In this document: positions 34,886-44,550 of the stretch, one piece after another
How the letters are laid out: each line of letters opens with the position of its first letter
Position numbering within the stretch: the stretch's first letter is position 1
From: Ryuthela nishihirai
Lineage: Eukaryota > Arthropoda > Arachnida > Araneae > Heptathelidae
Direction of reading: 5' to 3'
Assembly (NCBI GenBank): GCA_038380435.1
Contig: JAWZYU010000025.1
Location: 32,030,707-32,094,706, forward strand
Length of the DNA stretch: 64,000 bases
Notes under the pieces: model-generated
Told to the model about the DNA's origin: nothing
Database searches by the model: none
Seen by the model: the letters and a program-made list of their open reading frames with translations, nothing else
Program-made: the position numbers and the translations under genes

Positions 34886-36160
34886 GAGCTGTAGTCAAAC
34901 AGGATTTTACGGTCCAATGGGATTTCCAGCAGATTCTGGTATTCTGCATACAGGATGAGAGTGACTGATGTGGGGAGTGGCCTGGCAAACTTTAATTCGA
35001 CTCTCACACTACCGCTCTTTATTAAAGAAAACACTTGATTACATTCACATTGCTCGGGGGTCAATTGGAATCCAAACAGTGTGAAACCCTCGCTATAGGC
35101 TTTTCGCGATAAGTTAATACCAGTATCGGATTTCCATGCGTCCACAGCTTCCAATAATCCTTGGTAACATTGGAGATAACGTCCATTCGTAAAGTCTGGG
35201 GTGTAGGACTGCTGATCACTGTCAATGTGCAGGCTGATGTAGTTTAAGTAGAAATGTTGGAAGTTGAAGGGATTTTTTCGTACGATCCATTCAGACTGGT
35301 ACTTTCCACAATGCCCAGTACCAGACATATTGGTTGTTGTCACAGTTCACACTCGTCAGGCATGCAGCGATGGAGAACATACATAAATCCGTTCTTCGCA
35401 GGAGGTACTTGGCACTCTCTGAACCCAGTAGGTGAGCATGTGCAAGGATGACACTGGAAGTGTGTTTGACTTTGCGCACGAAAAATTCAGCTTCGTAAAT
35501 CTGTACTTTGTAAGAGGGGTCTGCTTCACCTGTCACGAGACAGAATTCGGGCTTGGACCTTAACAGACGCAGTCTCAGATCGACCTGATTGAGTAGGTAA
35601 CGTTCTTGATTGAACAGGTAGGCATAGATCCAAGAGATGAGTTCAATACCTGTTAAATTGACGCATCACTTGCGCTGATGCCATCCCTCGTTGTACCGAC
35701 TGGCCAGTTCCATTTTACCGGGGGTGTCAAGGTACCAGAGTGACGTACCGAGCTGATTTCACGTGGCATCGGTACCATAATTCAATAGAGTCTCCAGGTA
35801 CGCCCTGTAGGGGTACAGGGTGTGAGAAGCACTCACTAGGTGAACGTGGAGGAAGACGTCTACTTGACTGAAGATGGCGTGGAAGAAATGATTGCAAGGG
35901 GCGACCACTTCCTACGGGATTGTATCATCGGATTTCACAATTTTCAAGACGAGGCGCAGATGATAGTGGGATAGATCAATGTAATCGTCTGTTCCCTTCA
36001 CGATGAATTCAAGTGGAGCATTACCTTATAACGAAGCCACAGCTAAATAATTGACATAGCAGGCTCTTTCCAGTTGAGAGACAGAGGGGGGAAACAGAAA
36101 CAAGTCCAGTTCGGAATTGATACAGTCGCCAGAATCAGTGTGAATTTTCTGAATGCTCAT
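34882..36160 (-). pseudogene. Polinton major capsid protein (double jelly-roll), decayed
   Basis: The N-terminal SELDLFLFPPSVSQ and the C-terminal LNYISLHIDSD, then YTPDFTNGRY, and LTPEQCE followed by KFARPLPTSVTLILYAEYQ match the Polinton capsid family (also annotated in arthropods as F54H12.2-like proteins). Start ATG is at 36158-36160. In-frame stops lie at 36026-36028, 35912-35914, 35759-35761 and 35666-35668, and a frameshift lies between about 35345 and 35291. Intact length would be about 426 codons. The stop overlaps the protease ATG as ATGA. Confidence 0.9.
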
Positions 36161-36526
36161 GATGAAAACACGTCCTTTACAGTACAGAGTCTCTTCACTT
36201 TATGAATATTAGGATGATGACGACGGCGTTTTATCCCTTTTACTTGGAACTGGCACATTGCAATAGGCTTCATGCCAACCTGCTTTGGCGGCCGTTTTGA
36301 AGTTTTGCCCCTGGGCCATCTCTGAAACGAACCGTAGACCACCCTTACATAGGGTGGACAGTGCTGGTCGTACGAGAGGGCTGATGAAACGTCCAATACT
36401 GGCAAAGATGCTACCGAGCCCATCACCTCTCTGATAACGAGGCCCCCTGAACACACCCTGGCCCGTTTGGCTCTTGTAGTATCTCACATAGTTGTCTGCC
36501 GAAGGGGGAACGAATTTAACCCTCAT
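36157..36526 (-). pseudogene. Small capsid-core or membrane-active type protein of Polintons
   Basis: From ATG 36526 the frame runs YVRYYKSQTGQGVFRGPRYQ, then RGDGLGSIFASIGRFISPLV, an amphipathic stretch, then QNFKTAAKAG, stopping at 36209. A second frame gives a basic tail (GIKRRRHH) and stops at 36157 exactly on the capsid start (ATGA), so the original C-terminus was probably in that frame, with a one-base shift near 36240. Related elements have a protein with this Gly/Leu-rich amphipathic look between penton and capsid, compared with adenovirus pVI or pX; the functional assignment is tentative. Confidence 0.6.
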
Positions 36527-37558
36527 GGCAGAAATGTAACTTGACTAAAACTTTACGGAATTTAAAATGCAGATTTTCTCCTGTATTGGTACGAAGGAAA
36601 ATTCTCACACTCTCGAAATTGTTTCTTGCCAGGGGGTAGCAATCAGTTTGTTGATACACTGCAACAATGGCTTCGTTATTACTGGTTTTGACGGCAGGAT
36701 TCACAACATGCAACAGTTCACCATGAGTATCGCCTAACAACTGAGGTGCAATCAGGTCTGAATACAAATAAATACCGTACATTCCTCTGTTCATATAGAT
36801 GGGGTAGTCACCAACTGCTTTATTCAATGGAAAATCAAATTTAGTAATTCCTACCATATCTCCTAATCCTGGGTTTGAATGAGGAAATTTAATGAAATGT
36901 AACTTGTCTGTATCAATCAACACTGTGTGAGCGACCTGTTTCTTGAATCGGAAAGCTATTCTCACCTTGTACCGTACGACCTGGTTCAGCGCATCGAATA
37001 ATAATTCAGCAGTTCCATATCGTCCATGTGGCACCTTTCGTTCGTGAAAAGTACCTGGAGGAATCACATGGAAATAACAGTCATCATATATCTCGAATGT
37101 TGCAGCATTACAAAGTTTGCTAGCAAATCGTTGGCAGAAGTGTTTGTCAACTTCTCCCTCGCCGATACACAGAAGCCTGCTGACATTCGTTTTAGGGAAC
37201 ATCAAACAGTATCCCTCACTTGGTTTGAATACCAAGTAACCACCATTATATCACAACAATATTTTTTGGGGAGCTGAGCAGAGAGATCAGACAACAGTTC
37301 CATTCGAGATATTTTGCTTTGTTTAAGGATGATTTTCAAGTATTTTTCAAAGGGAGCAGGACCATAATATTGATACGTGTCATTAGAACCATCCACATTG
37401 TACCAGCTCACGGGTAAGTGAACTTCTGCTAGTCCCACTTTTCATTTTCCACTTTGTCTTAGGGGTTGTGCTAGACGAATTGTGAAATCACTATGCGAAT
37501 TGTTTGGGTAAATATTCTGACTAGCTGTGGAGGGTAGGGTCAGGTAGAAACTGTTCAT
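36516..37558 (-). pseudogene. Polinton minor capsid (penton-like) protein, broken
   Basis: Start ATG 37556-37558 gives NSFYLTLPSTASQNIYPNNS, the characteristic N-terminus of the single jelly-roll penton family, and KVGLAEVHLPVSWYNV follows. A TGA at 37442-37444 (codon 39) and a frameshift near 37210-37240 break it. From 37235 the frame is open to 36516 with FEIYDDCYFHVIPPG, then RGMYGIYLYSDLI, and ends KVLVKLHFCHEG. Its ATG overlaps the integrase stop as ATGA (37555-37558); its stop overlaps the next ATG by 11 nt. Confidence 0.9.
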
Positions 37559-38598
37559 TTTTTAGGAATCCAGGAAGGTTTGGGATAACCGCGAAATTTG
37601 ACCAGTGCCTTTTGACCTTTTCTCTCGATTATTTTCTCAACAACGTAAAGTTCGGATTCGGTCACTTTTTGAAGTTCCGATTTATAGAATGTGCCCTTCA
37701 ACACTTCTCCCTCGGAGTCCCATACACCATGTACAGGGGGCTGATGTTGTAACACCTTGTCGACTATAAAAATTTCTTCGGTCCACAAATGCGTACCTGC
37801 CTTCTTGAAGGGTACTTTTAGACTGGCTAGTCGAACCGTGTCCCCCACTTTAAATGCTGGTTTTTCTTTTACTATGGCAGGATTGCGGTAGAATCGAACC
37901 CACATAACGCCTTCATTGTGTAAGGTCACGTCCTTGGGAGCCATATCGTGTGCACTATGAACTGTGGCATTGTAACCTCTTGCAACACGTTGTAGCACGT
38001 CCAAGTACTGGTAGGTGTTATTGAGTGTATAATATCTCCCCAGCCTCCCGCGTAGAGTGCGATTCCATCTCTCCATTAAAGCTGCTTTTTTGTCAGAGTG
38101 ATGAAGAACCGAATACCTTTCTTTTTCGGGAATTTCTGGAACACTCTGTTTGTAAATTCGGAACCTTGATCCGTATTTAAATTCATGGGAGATCGCCCTT
38201 GGAAAAGCTTTTTTAAAAGCCGACACCATTTCTTTCCCTGTTTTTGTCTTCATAGGCACCGCCCACCCATATCTTGAGAACACATCGATGACCATTAATA
38301 TGTAGCAATAACCGTCATTGAAGCGAGTTACATTTTTCACAACTACGAGATCGGCTTGCCATTGTTCGTCTAACCCTGTGACGTAAACTTTGTTACGGGG
38401 GAACTTTATGTGAACAGGTCTATGTAACGTGTAGGCGGGTTGCTTTTCTAACCATTCTCGGATGAGTTTCAGCGGCAGTCCCGTATTCTGAGCTAACTTT
38501 TTTACACTATCGAATCCTTCTCTTTCAGGGTCAAAATAATGGGATTCCAACGTTTTGTTTTCTGCTGCACCCAGATGTATCCCACCAGGTTTTGCCAT
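37555..38598 (-). pseudogene. Polinton retroviral-type integrase with chromodomain; frame open but catalytic Asp lost
   Basis: It inserts the element into the genome. The frame is open from 38676; ATG 38598 is the more likely start because the domain begins soon after. Residue numbers below count from 38676. They show YFDPEREGFDSVKKL (47-61), the first catalytic Asp in QWQADL (D109), the Glu in MERWNRT (E202), a C-terminal WTEEIFIV block and a chromodomain-like end, YVVEKIIERKG...VKFRGY. The second Asp block, TDQGSEF, is present in the DNA but in another frame: compensating indels near 38190 and 38100 shift residues about 163-193. The product would keep full length but lack the DDE triad. Its stop overlaps the penton start as ATGA. 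Confidence 0.9.
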
Positions 38599-38828
38599 TG
38601 ATGTAACAAAAGTGTAACACCTGTAACTGTAGGAATGTCTCCTATAAACTGTCTGATGTCCACTGTTAAGTTGCACACTCGAATTTTGTATTCACTGCTT
38701 AAGGCTTTTGACTCCCCACACTGAATATTTTTACTAGGGACCACAAGTTCTAATACAAGCACCACTATCGTTAACACTGTTATGATTACACTTCCAACAC
38801 TAGCTAACACCTTCTTTCTCCTATCCAT
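38502..38828 (-). CDS. ORF with N-terminal membrane segment and PC4-like motif
   Basis: It has 108 codons. Residues 1-6 are charged (MDRRKK), and about 9-31 form one hydrophobic helix. Residues 51-82 read VCNLTVDIRQFIGDIPTVTG, then VTLLLHQWQNLV. This fits the pattern VxIR[QR][YF]...P[IT]xxGVTLxxxxWxxL, which I recognise from PC4/Sub1-type single-stranded DNA-binding domains. The same pattern occurs in the next ORF upstream (38972-39857). The last about 25 codons overlap the integrase in another frame and are probably read-through after a shift. Whether membrane helix and PC4 part belong to one protein is uncertain. Confidence 0.5.
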   Translation of the reverse strand: MDRRKKVLASVGSVIITVLTIVVLVLELVVPSKNIQCGESKALSSEYKIRVCNLTVDIRQFIGDIPTVTGVTLLLHQWQNLVGYIWVQQKTKRWNPIILTLKEKDSIV

Positions 38829-38971
38829 ACCAAGACAAAAATGACATAGGATGAAAAGACAGACACATTATATGGGTTACAATTATTTATTTAATTTATA
38901 CATTTTATTTTTTGCATCGTCGACAATAGCATTATATTTCAGAGTACACACAAATCCAGAATCTACAAAAT

Positions 38972-39857
38972 TCAACAGCCCTCGTTCCAGGCTGTATCCA
39001 CAAACACTTGTGTCAAGGCGTTAATGTCCAAGTCACCTGACCACCCGACGATGGTCACTATTTTTTCTTTGGGTTGAAGTCCATCTAACGGAATCAGGCG
39101 TGTTAGTTCTTGTTGGAAAATGTCCAACAACAGCCGATAAACACATTCAGGGCCGTCGAAAACAGGACCCAACAGGAAGGGTAGAAGTGATTCTGAATGT
39201 TCTATAATAACAGTACGGAGATGGTGATCTTTGAGAGTTCCACACACGTTATGCACAACGTGCATCACTTCGTCTACATGGATAGCAAGCGTGAACCACT
39301 GCAAAGCGTTCAACGTTATACTGCGCCTCACAACACGGAACTGTAGAGTTCTTTCGTCAGCTGATTCTTTGATGAAGTCAACACAGCGTTCCCCACCTAT
39401 GGTGCTATACATGTAGGCACGTAAACCAAGTATCATGTGCCATGTCTGTTGATCGGGACCGATTTTCACTAGGTCCTCTATGTGGGGCACCGTGGCACAA
39501 AGCCTCCCATTCAGGTATGGAGAGGGTAACCCCCACAGGTATAGGGTAGATGAATTCACCATTTTCATATTTCTTGTAGCGACGTACGTGCACAGAAAAC
39601 TTATTTTTTAACAGCGAAGGCGCGACGTAAACATCTTCACTGAGACACCACGTATCTGGATTGCTAGCCTGCATCATGAACAATGACGCACTCGACGGTT
39701 GCCACCTCTTTAACGTTGGAAAGCAGTGCCATCTAGGACAACCAATCAGGACCCGTAGTTTTATCAGGAAATATAATAAGCCAATAGGGACTTTGTAATC
39801 ATTAATGAGAAATGCATAATCCCTTTCTGTGAGGGGTTGCCACCCAAAGTTTTGCAA
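38972..39857 (-). pseudogene. PC4-like Polinton protein, one frameshift
   Basis: The first frame (39857-39405) has at residues 86-121 KFSVHVRRYKKY, ending VGVTLSIPEWEALC, a PC4/Sub1-like pattern (basic strand, then GVTL and a Trp two helical turns later). A frame change near 39480-39500 joins it to the second frame (to 38972), which has HIEDLVKIG, then RTLQFRVVRRSITLNALQWF, and ends VDTAWNEGC. The combined length is about 290 residues. The N-terminal about 15 codons lie in the subterminal repeat, so the true start may be the MM at about residue 61. The function as an ssDNA-binding or transcription factor is inference from the motif. Confidence 0.5.
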
Positions 39858-39879
39858 TTATCTTGAGACTTGCATCATC

Positions 39880-40260
39880 CGATCGTTGCCACCCAAAGTT
39901 TAGTTGGACTTGGAAAAATTAACGTGGATACCTTGGGAGTTTGTGATCAGTGAAGTTTTAATAAAGGGAACTTTTGATAAGGGGGTTTTTTAATGAGGGG
40001 GGAGTCAAAAATCGGGAAATTATAGGTAAAATAGGTTTTTTTTCTAGGAATAGTACTCGTCATAGGCACTAGATGGCGCCACGGAATAGAAGGGGGAGGT
40101 TTTTTAATAAAGGGTTTTTTTTCAATAAAGAGGGGATTAATTATTTTTTAATTAATCATTAATTATTAATTATGAATATTAAGAAGGGGGCGTGCCGGAA
40201 GTGGGAGTGGCTTGTAACGCCATAGGAGGGGAAAGCACTGTGCAAAAGGGGATCGCTATA
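39880..40260 (-). repeat. Polinton right terminal inverted repeat
   Basis: The reverse complement begins TATAGCGATCCCCTTTTGC and follows the left end through CCACTTCCGG, the AT-rich palindrome (about 40140-40185), GGCGCCATCTAG and the single subterminal unit with GGTATCCACGTT (about 39920-39933). The phrase GTTGCCACCCAAAGTTT occurs twice, at about 39836 and 39884, so the first gene starts inside the terminal repeat region. Confidence 0.9.
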
Positions 40261-40268
40261 TACCACTA

Positions 40269-40551
40269 CTAGTGGTTCTCAACCTTTTATGCTTCACACC
40301 CAATGGAAATATATATGTAACTGGCATACCCCTCGTATAGATAGATAAAACTATAGTTATTGTATAACAATGGGAAAAAAATATAATTTGTATTTGTATT
40401 CATAAATTACATATATCGATAAACACAAAAAAATGACGTTTTTGCACAGCAGTGTGGCCAACATAGCGATTTCGTTACTAGATCTTGCGACTTTTGAGCT
40501 CTCATGCCGTACCCCAAAAAATTTTAACGTGTACCCCCAAGGGGTACGCCG
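40269..40551 (+). mobile_element. hAT-type non-autonomous element fragment
   Basis: It begins TAGTGGTTCTCAACCTTTTA, the usual 5' end of hAT elements (CAGTGGTTCTCAACCTTT). It later has ATACCCCTCG and ACGTGTACCCCCAAGGGGTAC, phrases common in this group. The right terminal repeat is missing at 40551, where the receptor-block sequence starts. It begins within 9 bases of the Polinton's right end. Confidence 0.65.
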
Positions 40552-40552
40552 T

Positions 40553-40660
40553 AAATATCCTTACTTATGCGACTTCACATGTAGCAGGGAGAACTAGGAA
40601 CCTAATCCTCATATGGTTTGAGATTCTACTGCATTGCGATTTGCATTATCCGAAGTTTCC
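40553..40660. repeat. Receptor block B distal end, part 1 (inverted to 25841-25925)
   Basis: Reverse complement of 25841-25925 with a handful of differences. The last nine bases, GAAGTTTCC (40652-40660), are repeated at 44265-44273 and form the target duplication of the RTE insertion. Confidence 0.85.
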
Positions 40661-43600
40661 AAGGCCTGTAAATGGTAGCTAGGCATAAACTGGAAGGAGA
40701 GCTGTGTACCAATCCCTAGTGATGATGCACAGAACCGGCCAGGTCTAGCACCTAATGTCCGACCCCGCCTTCTCGTGGTGCAGGCCGTTAGTACCTTTCA
40801 AAAGAGATATTATCTTCTGGAAGGGAACGGAAGGGGACAGCTCCCAGTTCAGTATGGCCTACTGATCTGGTCATCTATGGCCACTTTTTTCTCTTTTTTC
40901 AAATCTGCTGAGGAGTGGGCAACTTCACAGGGTCCTGGTGCTGCCCATTTATATCTACTAGACTTGACTTGTTTATGGATTTGAGCTTGATTATGGATCC
41001 TGGACTTGCTGCACTGGTGGGCCTCTGTTGAGGAACAGTCTGCTGCTGTGGTTTCTGTTTGCTTCTGGGTTGCCAGCTCTAAGTGAACAGAGGCATGGGA
41101 TACATTATATCTGCTGGTGGATAATCCTAATCAGAAGCCATCGCAGGTACCTGAACCTTACTTAGCTAGTTGGGCATCGTCAAGCCTAAACTGGAGTAAT
41201 ATGTCTCAGGCAGGCCATATGGTTCTTGAAAAAGTCCACTTGAAAAGGTGGTGCCTGAAGTTCCTACCAGCATCGGTGACTTCAGCCTTTAGCGGAGGAC
41301 GAACAGGTCTTTGCCCCATGCCTGCGATCAGGGCCTACTAATCATTTTCTCTCTGCAGGAACGTGGAACGTGAGGACATTACATAGAGATTATTCTCTTG
41401 ATGTCCTCATGCAGGAATTCCAGCGCTATAACCTAGATATTCTAGGCTTGCAAGAGACCAGATGGACAGGTAAAGGTGAGATACATAAAAATAACTTTAA
41501 GTTTCTCTTTACAGGGAGGGAGGATGGAAAGCATCACCAAGGCGTGGGTCTGCTGCTTAGCAGACATGCTAGTGATGCTCTTCTTGGATATGAGTGCATT
41601 AATGAAAGGTTTTTTACAGCAAAATCTCAGACAAGCATTAAATACTTGAATGTTATCTGTTGTTATGCCCCCACTGAGGATTCTGATGAGGATGAGAAGG
41701 ATAGTTTTTACGGACAACTTCAGGATATTTTGAATTCTGTCAAGAAAGGAGATATTACCCTTGTTCTTGGTGACTTCAATGCCAAAGTTGGTACCGACTC
41801 TGACCTTTGGGGAGGAGTAATAGGCCCTTTTGGTATTGGTAGCAGCAATGGCAATGGGCAACGTCTCCTACAGATAAGTAAACTCAATGGTTTCAGAATA
41901 ACTAACACATAGTACAAACACCGTGACATACATAAATACACATGGGTTTCACCTGATGGGCTGCATAGGAATATGATTGATTATATATTAATTAACAGCA
42001 AATGGGCTAGTTCTGTTAGAAATACCAGGGCATATAGGGGAGCTGAAATTGGATCTGACCATTACCTTGTTAAAATTGTCTTGCAACTTAAACTTAAAAA
42101 GTGTTGTGCTAGGGTTAAAAAATTTACCTTTAATACTGAAGCTCTGAAAGACCCAGTTATAGCTAAAGCTTACCATGATAGATTACTTAGTCATTATGAC
42201 AGTCATGGTTTGCTTAATACTGAAGTTGAGGAAGAATGGGGCCATTTTAAACAGGCTTTTTTGGAAACTAACAGTACTCTTTTAGGGAAAAAGGAGCAGA
42301 GGAGACAGAATTATTTAAGTGATAAAGCACTTTAGCTTATTTCAGAAAGAAGGAACTGCAGGAATGTCCTTAATCAGTACCCTACTACTCCTAATAGAAA
42401 GCATTACAAAGAACTTAATAAACGTGTAAAGGATCAGTTAGCTACTGATAAGAATCTTTGGCTTGATGACCTGGCAGACAAAGCTGAGGAAGCAGTTAGA
42501 CAGCACAACAGCAGAGAGCTGTACCAGATAGTTAATGTTTTATGTGGTAGAAAACGAACTAGTATACAGGGATTGAAGGATAAACAAGGTAAGTTTATAG
42601 AAGGTGAGGATTCTGTCATGGCTAGGTGGGCTGAGCATTTCAGTGATGTTCTAAACAATATGGTTAATTCTACACCCATTGTTTGCAATGATGATAGATG
42701 CATTGTTTGCTTTAATGTTGGCCCTATAACACAATCTGAAGTTAGTTTGGCTATTTCTAAACTTAAACTTCATAAATCCCCAGGGGTGGATGAAATTACT
42801 ACGGAAATGCTTAGAGCTGGGAATGTTTCAGTTACCACTTGGATGACTGAAATTTTGAGTAACTTTTATGATAAAGGCATGGTTCCTAAAGATTTTACCA
42901 GAGCTATTATTATCCCTGTTTTCAAAAAAGGTGATCGCAGTTCTTGTGATAACTATAGGGGTATCAGCCTACTCTCTGTTCCAGGTAAAGTTCTTTCCAT
43001 GATTGTGCTTAATAGAATTAAGAATCTGGTTGACAGGCAATTGCGTGATGAGCAATGTGGATTCAGAAGTGGTAGGGGATGTGTAGATCAAATATTTTCA
43101 CTTAGGCAGATTCTTGAGAAATGTTTAGAATTTCAGAAACCTTTGGTTGCTAGCTTTGTTGATTTCAAAAAGGCTTTCGACTCTGTTGATCGTCATAATT
43201 TGTGGTTGATTGTGAGATCATATGGTATACCAGACAAGTTTGTTAACATAATGAAAGCTCTCTATAATAACACTGAGTCATGTGTGAGAGTTGGTAAGTC
43301 TTGTAGCAATTGATTTAGCATTACTTCGGGTGTTCGACAAGGGTGCATTTTGTCTCCTTTTCTCTTTAGCTTGGTTGTTGATTATGTTATGCGAAATTCA
43401 CTTCAAGGGAAAGCTTTTGGCCTTAAATGTGCTGGAGATACGAAAATTTCCGATTTAGATTATGCTGATGATTTAGCCCTTTTGGCAAATGATGTTGATG
43501 AGATGAACTCTTTCATTCGAGCTGTTGATGAGACTGGTAGTAGAGTAGGTTTGGTTATAAACAGAGAGAATCCTAAAGTGATGAAAATTGGTCAGGCAGG

Positions 43601-44264
43601 TTGTGATTCAGTTAATCTTAATGATTGCAGTCTTGAGCAGGTGTCACAGTTTACTTACCTTGGGAGCTACGTAACTGATACTGGTGATGTGCGGCATGAG
43701 ATTAACAGACGAATAGGTGTTGCTGCCGGGACTTTTAAGAATCTATGGAGATTGTGGAGAAATAAGCGTATACACCTAAAGACTAAAATTAGACTGTATA
43801 ATAGTTTGGTTCTTTCTAGGGTTAGTTATGGTAGTGAAACTTGGACGCTGAGTAAACAAGATAGCAGGAAACTAGATGCTTTTGATTCTAGATGCTTACG
43901 CAGTATCTTGGGTATTAGGTGGTTTAACTTTGTAACTAATGATGAGGTTAGGTAAAGGAGTCTGCAACCTCCTTTAAGCAGCATATCGTGCAGAGAGAGA
44001 CTCCGTTGGTTTGGCCATGTTGCCCGTATGGATAATTATAGATTGGCGAATAGGGTTATGAATAGTGTGCCTAGAGGCCTCAGAAGTAGGGGGAGACCTA
44101 GGATGCGGTGGGCAGATAATGTCAAACAGGACCTTGTTAGAATTGGTGTACAGTGGCCGGATGCAGCAGATGTAGCTCAGGACAGATATGCTTGGAGAAT
44201 TAAACTGCGCGGTCTGGTTGGCCTCCGTAGCCCATGGCTGCTTGAGGATGGTGATGATGATGAT
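40661..44264 (+). mobile_element. RTE-type LINE, nearly full length
   Basis: It is delimited by the 9-bp target duplication GAAGTTTCC (40652-40660 and 44265-44273), and independently by the uninterrupted homologous site in block A (junction at about 25840). It has a 5' untranslated region of about 650 bases, one large ORF with endonuclease and reverse transcriptase, and a short (GAT/GATGAT) 3' tail at about 44244-44264. All features fit the RTE clade, whose members are about 3.2-3.6 kb long. A truncated, inverted relative is at 16071-18789. Confidence 0.95.
41343..44264 (+). pseudogene. RTE ORF: AP endonuclease plus reverse transcriptase, four nonsense codons
   Basis: One frame runs through the whole region. 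The endonuclease begins GTWNVRTL (41358-41381). It continues with DILGLQETRW, LVLGDFNAKVGTDSD and GSDHYLVKIV (the SDH block). The reverse transcriptase has HKSPGVDEITTEML, IIPVFKKGDRSSCDNYRGIS, CGFRSGRGCVDQIFSL, VDFKKAFDSVDR, GVRQGCILSPFLFSL and the catalytic YADD (43461-43472). The C-terminus has RERLRWFGHVARMDNYRLAN and WADNV. Only four stops interrupt it: 41910-41912, 42333-42335, 43311-43313 and 43953-43955. At each the other copy (16-18.8 kb) has a sense codon (Tyr, Glu, Trp, Gln), and no frameshift is seen. It was a working element until recently. Confidence 0.95.
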
Positions 44265-44273
44265 GAAGTTTCC

Positions 44274-44460
44274 AATAATTTAAAATTCCACCGTTAGAAG
44301 AAGCTAATATTGATAAATGTGAAAATTTTAATTGGTACTGTAAAATGCCTATTGATGCTAGATATCCACAATTTAAGTGGTGGAAAATGGTGGTTGCATG
44401 AACAACAGCCTTTTGTCTCATTAACCCCTGGAATAGAGCATAGTTCTATAATCGGTATTT
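44274..44460. repeat. Receptor block B distal end, part 2 (inverted to 25670-25835)
   Basis: Reverse complement of 25670-25835 with moderate divergence (shared phrases TTCCACCGTTAGAAGAAGC, GATAAATGTGAAAATTTTAA and CAGCCTTTTGTCTCATT). Together with 40553-40660 it rebuilds the pre-insertion site of the RTE LINE. Confidence 0.85.
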
Positions 44461-44475
44461 TATTTAAAAATATGT

Positions 44476-44550
44476 CGGTTATTGCACCTAGCATTATGTT
44501 TAAAATTCCGGTTATTGCACCTAGCATTATGTTTAAAATTCCGGTTATTG
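44476..44550. repeat. 33-bp tandem duplication
   Basis: CGGTTATTGCACCTAGCATT followed by ATGTTTAAAATTC occurs at 44476 and again at 44509 without mismatch. A third, partial start is at 44542. Confidence 0.9.

Larger units (their letters stand above)
26983..40260. mobile_element. Maverick/Polinton DNA transposon, complete in outline, decayed
   Basis: This 13.3-kb element is bounded by inverted repeats beginning TATAGCGATCCCC on each inner strand. It carries the full Polinton gene set: protein-primed-type DNA polymerase B (plus strand, 28388-32038) and, converging on the minus strand from 39857 to about 33260, PC4-like ORFs, integrase, penton, a small core-type protein, capsid, protease, ATPase and a small basic protein. 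Polintons are self-synthesising transposons related to adintoviruses and adenoviruses. Nearly all genes have stops or frameshifts. A perfect 6-bp target duplication is not seen; the best candidate is TCGCAC (26977-26982) with TACCAC (40261-40266), two mismatches, as expected for an old insertion. Confidence 0.97.

Noticed and set aside
44200..44421. A minus-strand frame with a His run, and similar antisense frames over the RTE LINE
   Set aside because: These are antisense shadows of the RTE ORF and its (GAT)n tail.
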